DNA of 64,000 nt from Terriglobus roseus DSM 18391 (GTDB lineage: Bacteria; Acidobacteriota; Terriglobia; Terriglobales; Acidobacteriaceae), in contig NC_018014.1 in assembly GCF_000265425.1 (NCBI RefSeq), positions 1,178,001 to 1,242,000 on the forward strand, read 5' to 3'. The notes beneath the pieces are model-generated. The model searched no databases, was not told the origin of the DNA, and was given only the letters and a program-made list of their open reading frames with translations. The position numbers and the translations under genes are program-made. Positions 1-8,479 of the stretch are shown in pieces; position 1 is the stretch's first letter; each line of letters opens with the position of its first letter.

Positions 1-1973
1 CCGAGACGGAATCTGAGCCGGACGTCGCAACACCGGACGCCACCTTCTATGACCTGAACGCAGCCGCGGAGCCGACCGGCGAGTCCGACTTCACCACGCT
101 TCAAGCCTCGGGCGAGATGATTTCCATCGACACGGTTAACACGGTCGAGGAGCAGGGCTTCCCCCCGATCCCAGCGCAGGATCAGTCCGAACCCGCAAAC
201 CCCGTCTCAAATGAGGCTGCGGTCCAGTCCGTAACGCTCGCCGAGGCGGAGACCACGCCCCAGCCCGTCTTCGCGACGGAAGAGCAGACTGACAACGAGG
301 GCGCTGAGCCCGGGATCCACGCCTACGGCGATGGTGACTTTGAAGAAGAAGAGATCGACGGCGAAGAGTACGAGTACGACGCCGCTGCTACCGGCGCCGA
401 CGATGCCGAGAGCGAAGAGTACGAAGAGGAGACGCTGGAAGGCACAGCGGACCTCGGATCCATGCTCCACGAGATGACACTCGACAGTCAGACCGGCTCC
501 GAAGACGAAGACGAAGACGAGGACGACACGGAGGAGACCGACGCCAGCGGTGGCTTCACCGAAGCCGACTTCGGCGGCGCGGAAGAGGACGAAGACGCCC
601 CTGCCGGCGAAGCGACCAGCACCAATGCAGACGGCCGCCCCGGTCGCGCCGAGCGCAACCGTCGCGGTGGAAACAACAACGCAGGCGGCGGACGCGACCG
701 TCGCGGAGGCCGCAATAGCGGCGGCGACCGTGGCCGTGGCCGCGGACGCCAGTCCATGCAGACGACCGACCTGCCGGCCATCAACGAACTGTTGAAGCCC
801 GGCCAGGAGATCCTGGTGCAGATTGCCAAGGAGCCCATCGCAAAGAAGGGCGCCCGCATTACCTCGCACATTGCGCTGCCGGGCCGCTTCCTTGTCTTCA
901 TGCCGACGGTGAACCACACCGGCGTCTCGCGCAAGATCTCGTCGGATGAAGAGCGTCGCCGCCTGAAGTCGATTCTTCTCTCTGAGAAGGGTGACGCGCA
1001 GGGCGGATTCATCGTTCGCACGGCTGCCGACGGTGCCAGCGAAGAGGAGCTCCGCAATGATCTCCGCTTCCTGATCCACCTTTGGAACGACATCAAGATG
1101 CGTTCTGAGTCGTCGAAGTCGCCGGCCCTGATCTATCACGATCTCTCACTCATCGAGCGCATCCTGCGTGACCAGGTAACGGACAACTTCTCCGCCATCT
1201 GGGTCGATACCGAAGCCGAGTACGAGCGCGTTCTTCGCTTCCTGCAGCGCTTCCAGCCCTCGCTGGTGCGCCGCGTGAAGCTCTACACGAAGGAGACGCC
1301 GCTGTTCGAGCACTTTGGCGTCACCGCCGAGATCGACAAGGCGCTCAAGGCCAAGGTGTGGCTCAAGTCCGGTGGATCCATCGTGATCAACCAGACGGAA
1401 GCGCTGGTTGCCATCGACATCAACACTGGCAAGTATGTCGGCAAGACGGCACGGCTCGAGGACACCATCCTCAAGACGAACCTGGACTCGATCCCCGAGA
1501 TCGTTCGCCAGATCCGTCTCCGCGACCTTGGCGGCATCATCGTCATCGACTTCATCGACATGGACGAGCGCAAGAACCGCGCGAAGGTCATGCAGGCGCT
1601 GGAAGATGCCATGCGCACCGACCGTGCACCGTCGAAGATCCTGCCGTTCAACGACTTTGGTCTCGTCATCATGACGCGCAAGCGTGTGAAGCAGTCGCTT
1701 GAGCGCACGCTCTGCATGCCCGATCCCGTAACCGAGGGCACCGGCATGATCAAGTCGCCCATCACCATCGCCAACGAGATCTACGTGGAGATGAAGAAGA
1801 TGCATCGCCACTTTGAGAAGGGCGATGTCATGCTCCGCGTGCATCCAGAGGTCGTAAAGACCCTGAAGGCGAACGGCGGCAAGCGTCTACAGGAACTGGA
1901 AGAGATGACACGCAAGACCATCCTGGTCAAGAGTGATCCCTCCCTCAGCCCCGAGGCCTTCGACATCCACTAG
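1..1973 (+). CDS. Ribonuclease E/G (Rne/Rng family), 5' end outside the window
   Basis: The reading frame is open to the left edge, so the true start lies upstream; the first in-window ATG (117) falls in low-complexity sequence and is not a start. The visible protein has an acidic stretch (about 330-540), an Arg/Gly-rich stretch (about 620-750), then the second half of an S1 domain and the RNase E/G catalytic core. The core carries the two metal-binding aspartates in VAIDINTGK (near 1413-1440) and VIDFIDMDE (near 1545-1570). The enzyme should cleave single-stranded RNA in mRNA decay and rRNA maturation. The disordered block appears inserted within the S1 domain. The zinc-link motif, normally with two conserved cysteines, reads CMPDPVTEG near 1713-1739 and lacks both canonical cysteines. 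A hairpin terminator follows. Family assignment is firm; Rne versus Rng cannot be settled. Confidence 0.93.
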   Translation, partial: ETESEPDVATPDATFYDLNAAAEPTGESDFTTLQASGEMISIDTVNTVEEQGFPPIPAQDQSEPANPVSNEAAVQSVTLAEAETTPQPVFATEEQTDNEGAEPGIHAYGDGDFEEEEIDGEEYEYDAAATGADDAESEEYEEETLEGTADLGSMLHEMTLDSQTGSEDEDEDEDDTEETDASGGFTEADFGGAEEDEDAPAGEATSTNADGRPGRAERNRRGGNNNAGGGRDRRGGRNSGGDRGRGRGRQSMQTTDLPAINELLKPGQEILVQIAKEPIAKKGARITSHIALPGRFLVFMPTVNHTGVSRKISSDEERRRLKSILLSEKGDAQGGFIVRTAADGASEEELRNDLRFLIHLWNDIKMRSESSKSPALIYHDLSLIERILRDQVTDNFSAIWVDTEAEYERVLRFLQRFQPSLVRRVKLYTKETPLFEHFGVTAEIDKALKAKVWLKSGGSIVINQTEALVAIDINTGKYVGKTARLEDTILKTNLDSIPEIVRQIRLRDLGGIIVIDFIDMDERKNRAKVMQALEDAMRTDRAPSKILPFNDFGLVIMTRKRVKQSLERTLCMPDPVTEGTGMIKSPITIANEIYVEMKKMHRHFEKGDVMLRVHPEVVKTLKANGGKRLQELEEMTRKTILVKSDPSLSPEAFDIH

Positions 1974-1991
1974 AAAGCATCGAACTCAACA

Positions 1992-2023
1992 AAGCGGACA
2001 CTCGAAGAGGGTGTCCGCTTTTG
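1992..2023 (+). terminator. Rho-independent terminator after the RNase E/G gene
   Basis: Inverted repeat AAGCGGACAC (1992-2001) and GTGTCCGCTT (2011-2020) with a 9-base loop, running into TTTTGCTTT. It lies 18 bases after the stop codon. Confidence 0.85.
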
Positions 2024-2166
2024 CTTTACTCAGTGAAAGCTTTGTTGCAATGGCGCGCAATGCCCGTGATCCAAAATGCTCCAGATGGCGTCCCACAACT
2101 AAAGCTTTTTGTACGTGTTCTTTCTTTGTAAGCACGAACCTTGTTCGCACAGGAGCGTCCAGCACT

Positions 2167-3144
2167 ATGACTTCCAGCATCCGCCTCACAGGCCTGCGCA
2201 CTGGCCTTGCGCTCGCAGCGTTGTCCGTCACTCCGGTCATGTTCGCCGCAGCGCCAGCAGCCACGCCGGACGCGGCAACACCCGCGGCAGCATCCATCTT
2301 CAACATTCCCAACCCGACCGCGGACTACCGCTACCAGCCTGCAGGCGTCAGCAGCAGTGACGATGTCATCGCTGCGAATGATCCGTCCTCGTCGCTGGAT
2401 GCAGAGCGTGACAGCCTGAGCTACGACGGTGCACAGCCGCCGCCGGGCCGCCGCCGCTCCTACGGACGTTCGCGCTATCAGGACCGGATGCACAACGCGG
2501 ACGGCTCGTCCAAAATTGCTTTCGTGGCAGGCGCAGGCATGAACGTGCCCAACGGCAGCACGGCGAAGTACTACACGCCGCACTTCGCGCTCGATGTGGG
2601 AGCCGGATTGAACTTCAACAAGACCTTCGGCATTCTTGCCGAGTTCTCGTACCAGCGCATGGGCCTCACCGCCGGCGCCATCAACCAGGACTACACCAAC
2701 ACCTACAACTACTTCATCAGCCAGGGCAATAACCCCTCTGACGTCTCGGACTATCTGTCGGGCTTCGACGCGAACGCGCATATCTGGGGCATCAGCGTAA
2801 ACCCGATCGTCAACCTCGTCGGCCAGGGGAAGGTCGGCGCCTATGTCACGGGCGGCGTTGGTTACTACCGCAAAACCACCAACTTCACCCTGCCGCAGCT
2901 TACGCAGAACATCTACGGCGGCATCGGTTACGTAAACTCGACCTTCGATAGCTACGGCGCAGGCGGCCTCGGCTACAACGGCGGCGTCGGTCTTACCTAC
3001 AAGCTCTCAGAGTTCAGCAGCGAACGCCTGTTCGTTGAGGCACGCTACCAGTGGGTGGATCTCGGCAAGACGAACAATGACTTCTTCGCCTACAACAAGC
3101 GCAACACGGGAACCATTCCAATCACGGTCGGCGTTCGCTTCTAA
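2167..3144 (+). CDS. Outer-membrane beta-barrel protein
   Basis: A 325-residue protein of unknown specific function. The ATG at 2167 is chosen because a purine-rich site (CAGGAGCG, 2149-2156) precedes it and it opens a signal peptide (about residues 1-30: basic n-region, Leu/Ala-rich core, alanine-rich cleavage region); the frame stays open upstream over the previous terminator, but no start there is credible. After a low-complexity segment (residues about 35-110, ending in Arg-rich sequence) come alternating amphipathic strands with many Gly, Tyr and Phe residues. The chain ends VGVRF, a typical C-terminal beta-signal for BAM insertion. OmpA/OmpW-like 8-strand barrels are the nearest general type. 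It stands alone between two terminators. Confidence 0.8.
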   Translation: MTSSIRLTGLRTGLALAALSVTPVMFAAAPAATPDAATPAAASIFNIPNPTADYRYQPAGVSSSDDVIAANDPSSSLDAERDSLSYDGAQPPPGRRRSYGRSRYQDRMHNADGSSKIAFVAGAGMNVPNGSTAKYYTPHFALDVGAGLNFNKTFGILAEFSYQRMGLTAGAINQDYTNTYNYFISQGNNPSDVSDYLSGFDANAHIWGISVNPIVNLVGQGKVGAYVTGGVGYYRKTTNFTLPQLTQNIYGGIGYVNSTFDSYGAGGLGYNGGVGLTYKLSEFSSERLFVEARYQWVDLGKTNNDFFAYNKRNTGTIPITVGVRF

Positions 3145-3162
3145 GCATCACTCAGACTCAAC

Positions 3163-3193
3163 AAAAGGCCGGGCCAATCGCCCGGCCTTTTGC
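3163..3193 (+). terminator. Rho-independent terminator after the barrel protein
   Basis: Arms AAAAGGCCGGG (3163-3173) and CCCGGCCTTTT (3181-3191) with a 7-base loop; the right arm ends in a T run. Confidence 0.88.
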
Positions 3194-3319
3194 TGCTCGC
3201 AGGCAGAGCATCTGCGACGGTTCCCATGGCACAGCATTACGCGTCCCGCAGAGCATCACAGTGACCTAAGGTAAAAGTGAGTCTCCATCCAGGCCTGCCC
3301 GCTCACCCATAGGAGTTCT

Positions 3320-4825
3320 GTGCACTTTCGCCGTACCGCTGCCGCCTGCCTTGCACTGACCGCCGCAACTACCGGCTGCCACAGCCGCGCCAAGCCCGAC
3401 GCTGCCAAGTCCTCGTTGAAGCCAGTCTCACTTGCGCGCCTCAGCAAAGTGGAAGCCCCCGCACCGCCTCTTGGCCCGCCGATGGACTCCGCCGGCGTCA
3501 TGGCAGAGAACATCTTCCGCCGTACCGCATCCACCGGCATGGTCGCGATCGTGGTGCGCGGTGACGAGGTCTGGATGTCCGGCTACGGCCGCGTGACGCC
3601 CGGATCGAATGAGAAGCCGCAGCCCGACTCGCTCTTCCGTCTGTGCTCCATTTCAAAGATCCTCGCGACCGATCTCCTTGCAAAGCTCGTCGCTACCAAG
3701 AAGGTCTCGTTCGACGACCCGCTGCAGAAGTTCGCACCGCAAGGCGTGACAGTACCGACCATGACCGTGCGCGGACCAGTCGCGCGCCCTCTGAACCTGG
3801 GCGACCTCGCGACCCACACGGGCGGCCTGCCACGCGAGATCGCGTACCCGCCTGAGGGCTTTGCGCACTTCACCTTCCCCGACTACCAATATCGCTGGCA
3901 ATGGCTGCCGCAGTTCCGTCTCCGCACGTCACCCGGCGATGCGGCGCACTACTCCAACATCAGCTTTGATCTGTTGTCCGACGCCATCACCGCAGCCTCT
4001 GGTGAGAGCTATCTGAAGTTCTTTCAGGATCAGACGGCGAAGCCGCTGGGTCTAACCGACACCACGCTCTCTCCCAACGAAAGCCAGTGTCTGCGTCTGA
4101 TGGGCGGCGCGCGTGAGCCGAGTGAATGCACCGACACGCAGGCTGCTGCAGGGTCCGGCGGCATGTATTCCACAGCGAACGATATGGTTAAGGTTCTTAA
4201 GTATTTTCTGAACCTGCCCGGCGTTCCCGTCCATGCCAACGGCCTCTCGACGGGTATGTATCTCGATCCCACAAAGCTGCACAGCATCCAGGGTCTGGGG
4301 CATGCGGGCGTGCCGGATGGCATTGGCCTGGGATGGATTGAGATCAACAAGGCCAACGGCCCATCGCGTATCGTCGAGAAGACTGGCGGCGGGGCAGGCT
4401 TTCAGACCTACATCGCCCTAAACCCGGCGCGGCATGCAGGCGTCTTCCTGGCCAGAACGCAGTCGCGCAGCGGCGGCGGTGCCAACATGTTCCGCGAGGC
4501 GAACGACATGCTGCTGGCCATGGTCGGCCTGCCGCCGGTACCGGTCGATCAGGATGACCCGGAGCGCGAACGCACCGCGGAAGACCTGATGGAAGCCCGA
4601 TCCATACGTCCAGTTGGCCGGGCCGCAGTAGGTCGTCTAGTACGAGCGAAGGTGCCGGTGCGCTCGATCCACTCCAGAACCACGCCGGCAGCACGCGCTA
4701 AAGCCACGCCAGCCCGGACAAAAGCTACAGCTTCGCGCTCGAAGCCTGCACCATCGCGGTCGAAAGCCGCGCCGGCACACGCAAGGCGAGCGGTGTCTGC
4801 ACCCGTCCATCGCAAACGTCGTTAA
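3320..4825 (+). CDS. Class C beta-lactamase-like serine hydrolase (AmpH/CubicO type) with basic C-terminal tail
   Basis: Starts at GTG 3320 with AGGAG four bases upstream. The N-terminus is a signal sequence with a possible weak lipobox ending at Cys20, so it may be a lipoprotein or periplasmic. The penicillin-binding fold is supported by all three active-site motifs: S110-I-S-K113 (SxxK), Y211-S-N213 (YxN) and K354-T-G356 (KTG). Family members hydrolyse peptidoglycan peptides, D-amino-acid esters or beta-lactams; the AmpH-like spacing suggests DD-peptidase or esterase activity, but the substrate cannot be read from sequence. After about residue 440 there is a 60-residue tail made almost entirely of Ala, Lys, Arg, Ser, Thr and Pro, resembling histone-H1-like tails. 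No operon partner. Confidence 0.88.
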   Translation: MHFRRTAAACLALTAATTGCHSRAKPDAAKSSLKPVSLARLSKVEAPAPPLGPPMDSAGVMAENIFRRTASTGMVAIVVRGDEVWMSGYGRVTPGSNEKPQPDSLFRLCSISKILATDLLAKLVATKKVSFDDPLQKFAPQGVTVPTMTVRGPVARPLNLGDLATHTGGLPREIAYPPEGFAHFTFPDYQYRWQWLPQFRLRTSPGDAAHYSNISFDLLSDAITAASGESYLKFFQDQTAKPLGLTDTTLSPNESQCLRLMGGAREPSECTDTQAAAGSGGMYSTANDMVKVLKYFLNLPGVPVHANGLSTGMYLDPTKLHSIQGLGHAGVPDGIGLGWIEINKANGPSRIVEKTGGGAGFQTYIALNPARHAGVFLARTQSRSGGGANMFREANDMLLAMVGLPPVPVDQDDPERERTAEDLMEARSIRPVGRAAVGRLVRAKVPVRSIHSRTTPAARAKATPARTKATASRSKPAPSRSKAAPAHARRAVSAPVHRKRR

Positions 4826-4871
4826 GCGGGCTTACATTTCGATTTTAGGAAGTGGCTCAAACAGGACGACT

Positions 4872-4897
4872 CCCACGTCTCAGCATCGAGACGTGGG
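4872..4897. terminator. Hairpin between two convergent genes
   Basis: Perfect 10-bp inverted repeat CCCACGTCTC / GAGACGTGGG with a 6-base loop, between the convergent serine hydrolase and rmlC ends. There is no clear U-tract, so it may stabilise 3' ends rather than terminate. Confidence 0.5.
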
Positions 4898-4903
4898 TCA
4901 AGA

Positions 4904-5458
4904 TCACGCGTAGACTTCCGCGTCCTTCAGCAACAACCCAACGGCATCCTTGGCGCTGAGCACTGGGCCGCCCGCCCCAATGAGGTGCAACGGCCACTCG
5001 ATCCCGATAGCCGGATCATTCCACAGCAGCGATCGCTCGTTCGCAGGCGCGTAGAACTCGCTCGCCTTGTACGCAACCTCGGCCGTGTCGCTCAGTACCA
5101 GGAAGCCATGCCCGAAGCCCGGCGGAATCCAGAGCATACGGCGCTGCTTGTCATCCAGGATCTCGCCTACCCACTTACCAAAGGTTGGCGACGACTTGCG
5201 AAGGTCGACGGCGATGTCGAAGATCTCGCCCTGCAGCACGCGCACCAGCTTGCCCTGCGGCGTGCCGAGCTGATAGTGAATGCCGCGCAGAACATTTCGA
5301 ACGGACTTTGAGTGGTTGTCCTGCACAAACCGCGTCGGTAGCCCGAGCTCCTGAAACGCACGGTCCGAGTACGACTCCAGGAAGAATCCTCGCTCATCGC
5401 CAAAGATCTTCGGTTCCAGCAAAACAACATCAGAAATTGCGGTGGGAATTACTTTCAT
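4904..5458 (-). CDS. rfbC: dTDP-4-dehydrorhamnose 3,5-epimerase
   Basis: 184 residues, the usual RmlC length. The ATG at 5458 has AAGAAGG a few bases upstream; an open frame extends further but encodes nothing RmlC-like. The cupin-type epimerase signature is complete: ERGFFLESY near the N-terminus, a NHS...RGIHYQ block with the catalytic His, a GEIFDIAVDLR strand, and IPPGFGHGFLVLSD. The enzyme epimerises dTDP-4-keto-6-deoxyglucose at C3 and C5 on the way to dTDP-L-rhamnose for surface polysaccharide. It is the last gene of a minus-strand cluster containing a family 2 polysaccharide synthase, which fits exopolysaccharide or cell-wall glycan synthesis. No rmlA, B or D is in the window. Confidence 0.93.
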   Translation of the reverse strand: MKVIPTAISDVVLLEPKIFGDERGFFLESYSDRAFQELGLPTRFVQDNHSKSVRNVLRGIHYQLGTPQGKLVRVLQGEIFDIAVDLRKSSPTFGKWVGEILDDKQRRMLWIPPGFGHGFLVLSDTAEVAYKASEFYAPANERSLLWNDPAIGIEWPLHLIGAGGPVLSAKDAVGLLLKDAEVYA

Positions 5459-5468
5459 GGATCCTTCT

Positions 5469-5843
5469 TTAAACCTTGGGGAACAACAGGCACGACGTTG
5501 TGCAACCGATGGCGAGGCACAACAGTAATAGGACGCTGGCGACCGGTGTCTGCTGGTGGGGCGCCTTCCGATGCGCACGCACAAGCGACGCTGCCAGCAG
5601 GAAGCCGGTGCAGGTCACCATCACCATGCCCAGCGTAGTTGCAGGAAAGATCAGCAGTGACACCGCAGCGCCCGCGGCACCCGCCAGCATCCACGATAGG
5701 CCCAGTTGCGTGAAGTACAGCGGGCTCATACAGTCGCCCTGCAGCAGCACCGCTCGGCTCTCACGCGTGATCAGAAAGCCGAGTCCAAAGTGTGTCGCAA
5801 TCGCCGCAAGGTACCCGCCGATTACCGCGAGAAAAGGAATCAT
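5469..5843 (-). CDS. Small integral membrane protein, unknown function
   Basis: 124 residues from ATG 5843. Four hydrophobic segments can be seen (about residues 3-25, 45-68, 70-90 and 102-122), separated by short loops, one with a CMSP motif. No family is recognised. It ends 10 bases before the rfbC start and begins 52 bases after the glycosyltransferase stop, so it is probably cotranscribed with both. Longer in-frame extensions upstream overlap the glycosyltransferase 3' end and look non-coding. A role in polysaccharide export or membrane anchoring is possible from context only. Confidence 0.65.
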   Translation of the reverse strand: MIPFLAVIGGYLAAIATHFGLGFLITRESRAVLLQGDCMSPLYFTQLGLSWMLAGAAGAAVSLLIFPATTLGMVMVTCTGFLLAASLVRAHRKAPHQQTPVASVLLLLCLAIGCTTSCLLFPKV

Positions 5844-5895
5844 CGTGCTGCCCACCGTCCTGAGTGCTGCTGGTCGTGAGTGTACTGCGCCGCTG

Positions 5896-7617
5896 TTAAA
5901 TGCCGACAGGGTAGGGCTTCTCGTGGATCTCGGCGTCGTTGCCGCCGCCGCCACGTTCAAACCGTCCCTGCAGCAGACTGAGCAGACCGGTGTACCAGTA
6001 GCCCAGCACAAACAGCAGTAGGAAGGGCACCGTGAAGTAGTTCTCGCTGCTGATCGCGTACCAAACCGTGAAGGCAAAGTAGCAACCGATGGCGAGCTCG
6101 ATCCAGGGGATAATCCCCAGCCGCTTGCGGTACTTCTTCGCGGCGACATTGCTCTCGCCCTTCTTGCTCACGCGATACTTCGGCGTGCGTGCAAAGGCGC
6201 TCTTCACACCGAAGAGAGCTTCCATCACAGCCTTCGTATTCGTGATAGTCAGACCAACGCCCAGTGCCATCAGAAAGGGCAGATACAGGATCGTCTTGTA
6301 CCACTTCTTCGGAAACAGCTCGCGCTGACTCGTCAGGTAAAAGCTGCTGATAGACATGGTGCTCGCCATAAACAGCGGGAAATCGATCAGCAACATCTGG
6401 ACCCAGCCCTGCCAGCTACGGATGATCATCGCGGGCATCAGCAGGACGCTCAGGACAATCATCAGCGGATAGCTCAGGTTCGCCGTCAGGTGATACCAAG
6501 CCTCCAGCTTCGTATGGAAGGGAGCGTCGCTCTTCAGCACGCGCGGCAGGATCTTCTTGCCAGTCTGGATCAGGCCCTTCGCCCAGCGCGCCTGCTGCGT
6601 CTTGAACGCAGTCATCTCAATGGGCAGTTCCGCCGGGCACTCGACATCCTGCAGATACTTGAATTTCCAGCCCTTCAACTGCGCACGGTAGCTCAGATCG
6701 GTGTCTTCGGTCAGCGTGTCGTGCTGCCATCCACCGGCTTCATCGATCGCGTTGCGGCGCCACATGCCTGCCGTGCCATTGAAGTTAAAGAAGACGCCCG
6801 CGCGCGACCGGCCGCCATGCTCCAGCACGAAGTGGCCGTCCAGCAGGATCGCCTCGACCTGGGTCAGAAAACTGTAATCGCGGTTCAGGTGCGTCCACCG
6901 CGTCTGCACCATGCCCACACCAGGCTCCGCGAAGTGGTTGATCACCTTGGCGAGCCAGTCCGGTGGCGGCACAAAGTCCGCATCGAAAATCGCGATCAGT
7001 TCGCCCTTCGCCGTTTTTAACCCGGCATCCAGCGCGCCTGCCTTGTAGCCGTAGCGGTCTTCGCGATGCAGGTAATAGATAGGCTGCGGCGCCAGGCCTG
7101 CGGTTCCCGCGGCATAGCGTGCGACGATCTCGCCGGCCACCTGGTGCGTCTCGTCGGTCGAGTCGTCCAGCACCTGGATCTCAAAGCGGTCGCGCGGATA
7201 CTCAATGCGGCAGCAGGCATCCACCAGGCGGTCGATCACATACTGCTCATTGAAGATCGGCAACTGGATGGTGACAAACGGTAGGTCAGCATCCGCAAAC
7301 AACATCGGCGGATTCAGACTCGTCGCTGCCTTCTTCTTATTGCGGAAGTACAGCCAGACCAGCTGATACCGGTGAATACCGTAAAACGCCAGGATCACCA
7401 TGACGATGAAGTAAGGCACCAGCAGCCACACATCGAAACTGTTCCAGTGGTACATCCCCTTGAAGGTGTTCTGGAGATAGTGCGTCTTGAAGTAGTGCTG
7501 CAAACCACGCTGCTGCAGCAACAGCATTACGGCAGGCGTGTGATTTGTCGTGAACAGATGGCTCTCCAGCAGCGGGAATCGAATCAGTCCGATTCTACCG
7601 GAGAGGCTGGAACTCAA
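5896..7617 (-). CDS. Family 2 glycosyltransferase, cellulose/mannan-synthase-like (CslA/BcsA type)
   Basis: Processive beta-glycan synthase architecture. One or two N-terminal membrane helices (residues about 62-90) are followed by a cytoplasmic GT-A domain with D151-D-S, D212-A-D, T-E-D (303-305) and Q341QARW345, the complete D,D,D,QxxRW set, then four to five C-terminal helices. It probably transfers hexosyl units from a nucleotide sugar to a growing beta-glycan through the inner membrane; cellulose versus glucomannan cannot be told apart. The TTG at 7617 overlaps the upstream stop by 3 bases, but ATG 7527 (residue 31) or ATG 7455 (residue 55, where family similarity begins) may be the true start. 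No PilZ domain, BcsB or BcsC is nearby. Confidence 0.87.
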   Translation of the reverse strand: MSSSLSGRIGLIRFPLLESHLFTTNHTPAVMLLLQQRGLQHYFKTHYLQNTFKGMYHWNSFDVWLLVPYFIVMVILAFYGIHRYQLVWLYFRNKKKAATSLNPPMLFADADLPFVTIQLPIFNEQYVIDRLVDACCRIEYPRDRFEIQVLDDSTDETHQVAGEIVARYAAGTAGLAPQPIYYLHREDRYGYKAGALDAGLKTAKGELIAIFDADFVPPPDWLAKVINHFAEPGVGMVQTRWTHLNRDYSFLTQVEAILLDGHFVLEHGGRSRAGVFFNFNGTAGMWRRNAIDEAGGWQHDTLTEDTDLSYRAQLKGWKFKYLQDVECPAELPIEMTAFKTQQARWAKGLIQTGKKILPRVLKSDAPFHTKLEAWYHLTANLSYPLMIVLSVLLMPAMIIRSWQGWVQMLLIDFPLFMASTMSISSFYLTSQRELFPKKWYKTILYLPFLMALGVGLTITNTKAVMEALFGVKSAFARTPKYRVSKKGESNVAAKKYRKRLGIIPWIELAIGCYFAFTVWYAISSENYFTVPFLLLFVLGYWYTGLLSLLQGRFERGGGGNDAEIHEKPYPVGI

Positions 7618-8474
7618 TGCGTTTCAAACTTCATGTCGACGTCCAGGCGGACAGCGACAGGTACCCCATCCTGCTTCGCTGGCTTGAAGCGGTAGGCGGC
7701 GACCGCTTCAATTGCGGAGCGATCCCATGGGTCGCCGCCGGAGCGTGCGATCCAAAGGGAGGTCGGCTTGCCTGATGTGTCGATGATCAGAGTCACCATC
7801 ACACCAGCCTTGAGGGGAGTCGCGCTGAGCGGTAATGCAGGTTCCACGGAATGCGTCAGTACTGGCATCTGGGTACCCTTGCGCTCGGTTGCCGCCGCAA
7901 TCTGTGGCGTCTTCCCGGGAGCTAATCGCCTCAGGCACTCCTCGCAACGGATGTACTTCTTCACATCCGGGTCGTAAACGGCGATGACGGACGTCCCGAA
8001 ATCATCCGGCAAGGAAAAGATAGCGCTGCTTAAGGGCACGAACAGAACGTCGGTAAGACCTTCGAGCGAAGTATCCGAAGAAGGGACATCGATCTGGATG
8101 GTGACCGGAATCTCCTCGTTCGTCAGGCTCAGTGCTCCAGCTTTCGAATTCAGCACCGCGGCGATACGCTTTCCGCGCAAGATGATTTGCTTGTTCTCCT
8201 GATCGACGCTCGCGATCTTTACGGCAGCGAAGATACGATAACGCGGTTCGTCAACGGATACAGCGTGTCCGTCCCACGAGGCGTGGATCTCAGTCGCCGC
8301 AGAGAAACTTCGCAGAGCGAGCAGCTTGCCGGCCAGTTCCTGCTGGAGTGCCGACGCCGGGTTCGGCTTTTGCGGGCGAGCTATCGCAGGCAGAAGAAGC
8401 GCGAAAATTAGCGCAAGCAGGTTGAGCATCCTTTTAACGTAGCGAGCCAGTCCGATAGCGATTCGAAACGACAT
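7614..8474 (-). CDS. TonB C-terminal-domain protein (secreted)
   Basis: 286 residues from ATG 8474, or about 271 if the ATG at 8429 is used, which starts the hydrophobic signal/anchor directly. Residues about 50-190 form an uncharacterised beta-rich region. The last 80 residues match a TonB C-terminal domain: ...AGVMVTLIIDTSGKPTSLWI... then a conserved AIEAVAAYRFKPA helix-strand. Family members contact TonB boxes of outer-membrane receptors, but this one lacks the proline-rich periplasmic spacer of true TonB, so it may be a periplasmic accessory rather than an energy transducer. Contains CEEC at about residue 177. It starts 6 bases after the M24 peptidase stop and overlaps the glycosyltransferase start. 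Confidence 0.75.
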   Translation of the reverse strand: MSFRIAIGLARYVKRMLNLLALIFALLLPAIARPQKPNPASALQQELAGKLLALRSFSAATEIHASWDGHAVSVDEPRYRIFAAVKIASVDQENKQIILRGKRIAAVLNSKAGALSLTNEEIPVTIQIDVPSSDTSLEGLTDVLFVPLSSAIFSLPDDFGTSVIAVYDPDVKKYIRCEECLRRLAPGKTPQIAAATERKGTQMPVLTHSVEPALPLSATPLKAGVMVTLIIDTSGKPTSLWIARSGGDPWDRSAIEAVAAYRFKPAKQDGVPVAVRLDVDMKFETH

Positions 8475-8479
8475 AAAGT

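Noticed and set aside
207-1139. Long open frame antisense to the RNase E/G gene (310 residues)
   Set aside because: Lies opposite low-complexity acidic and RG codons of a clear gene; its Val/Ala/Gly-rich translation is a GC artefact.
1933-2166. Extended N-terminus of the beta-barrel protein
   Set aside because: It would start within the RNase E/G gene and read through a terminator; the signal peptide begins at 2167.
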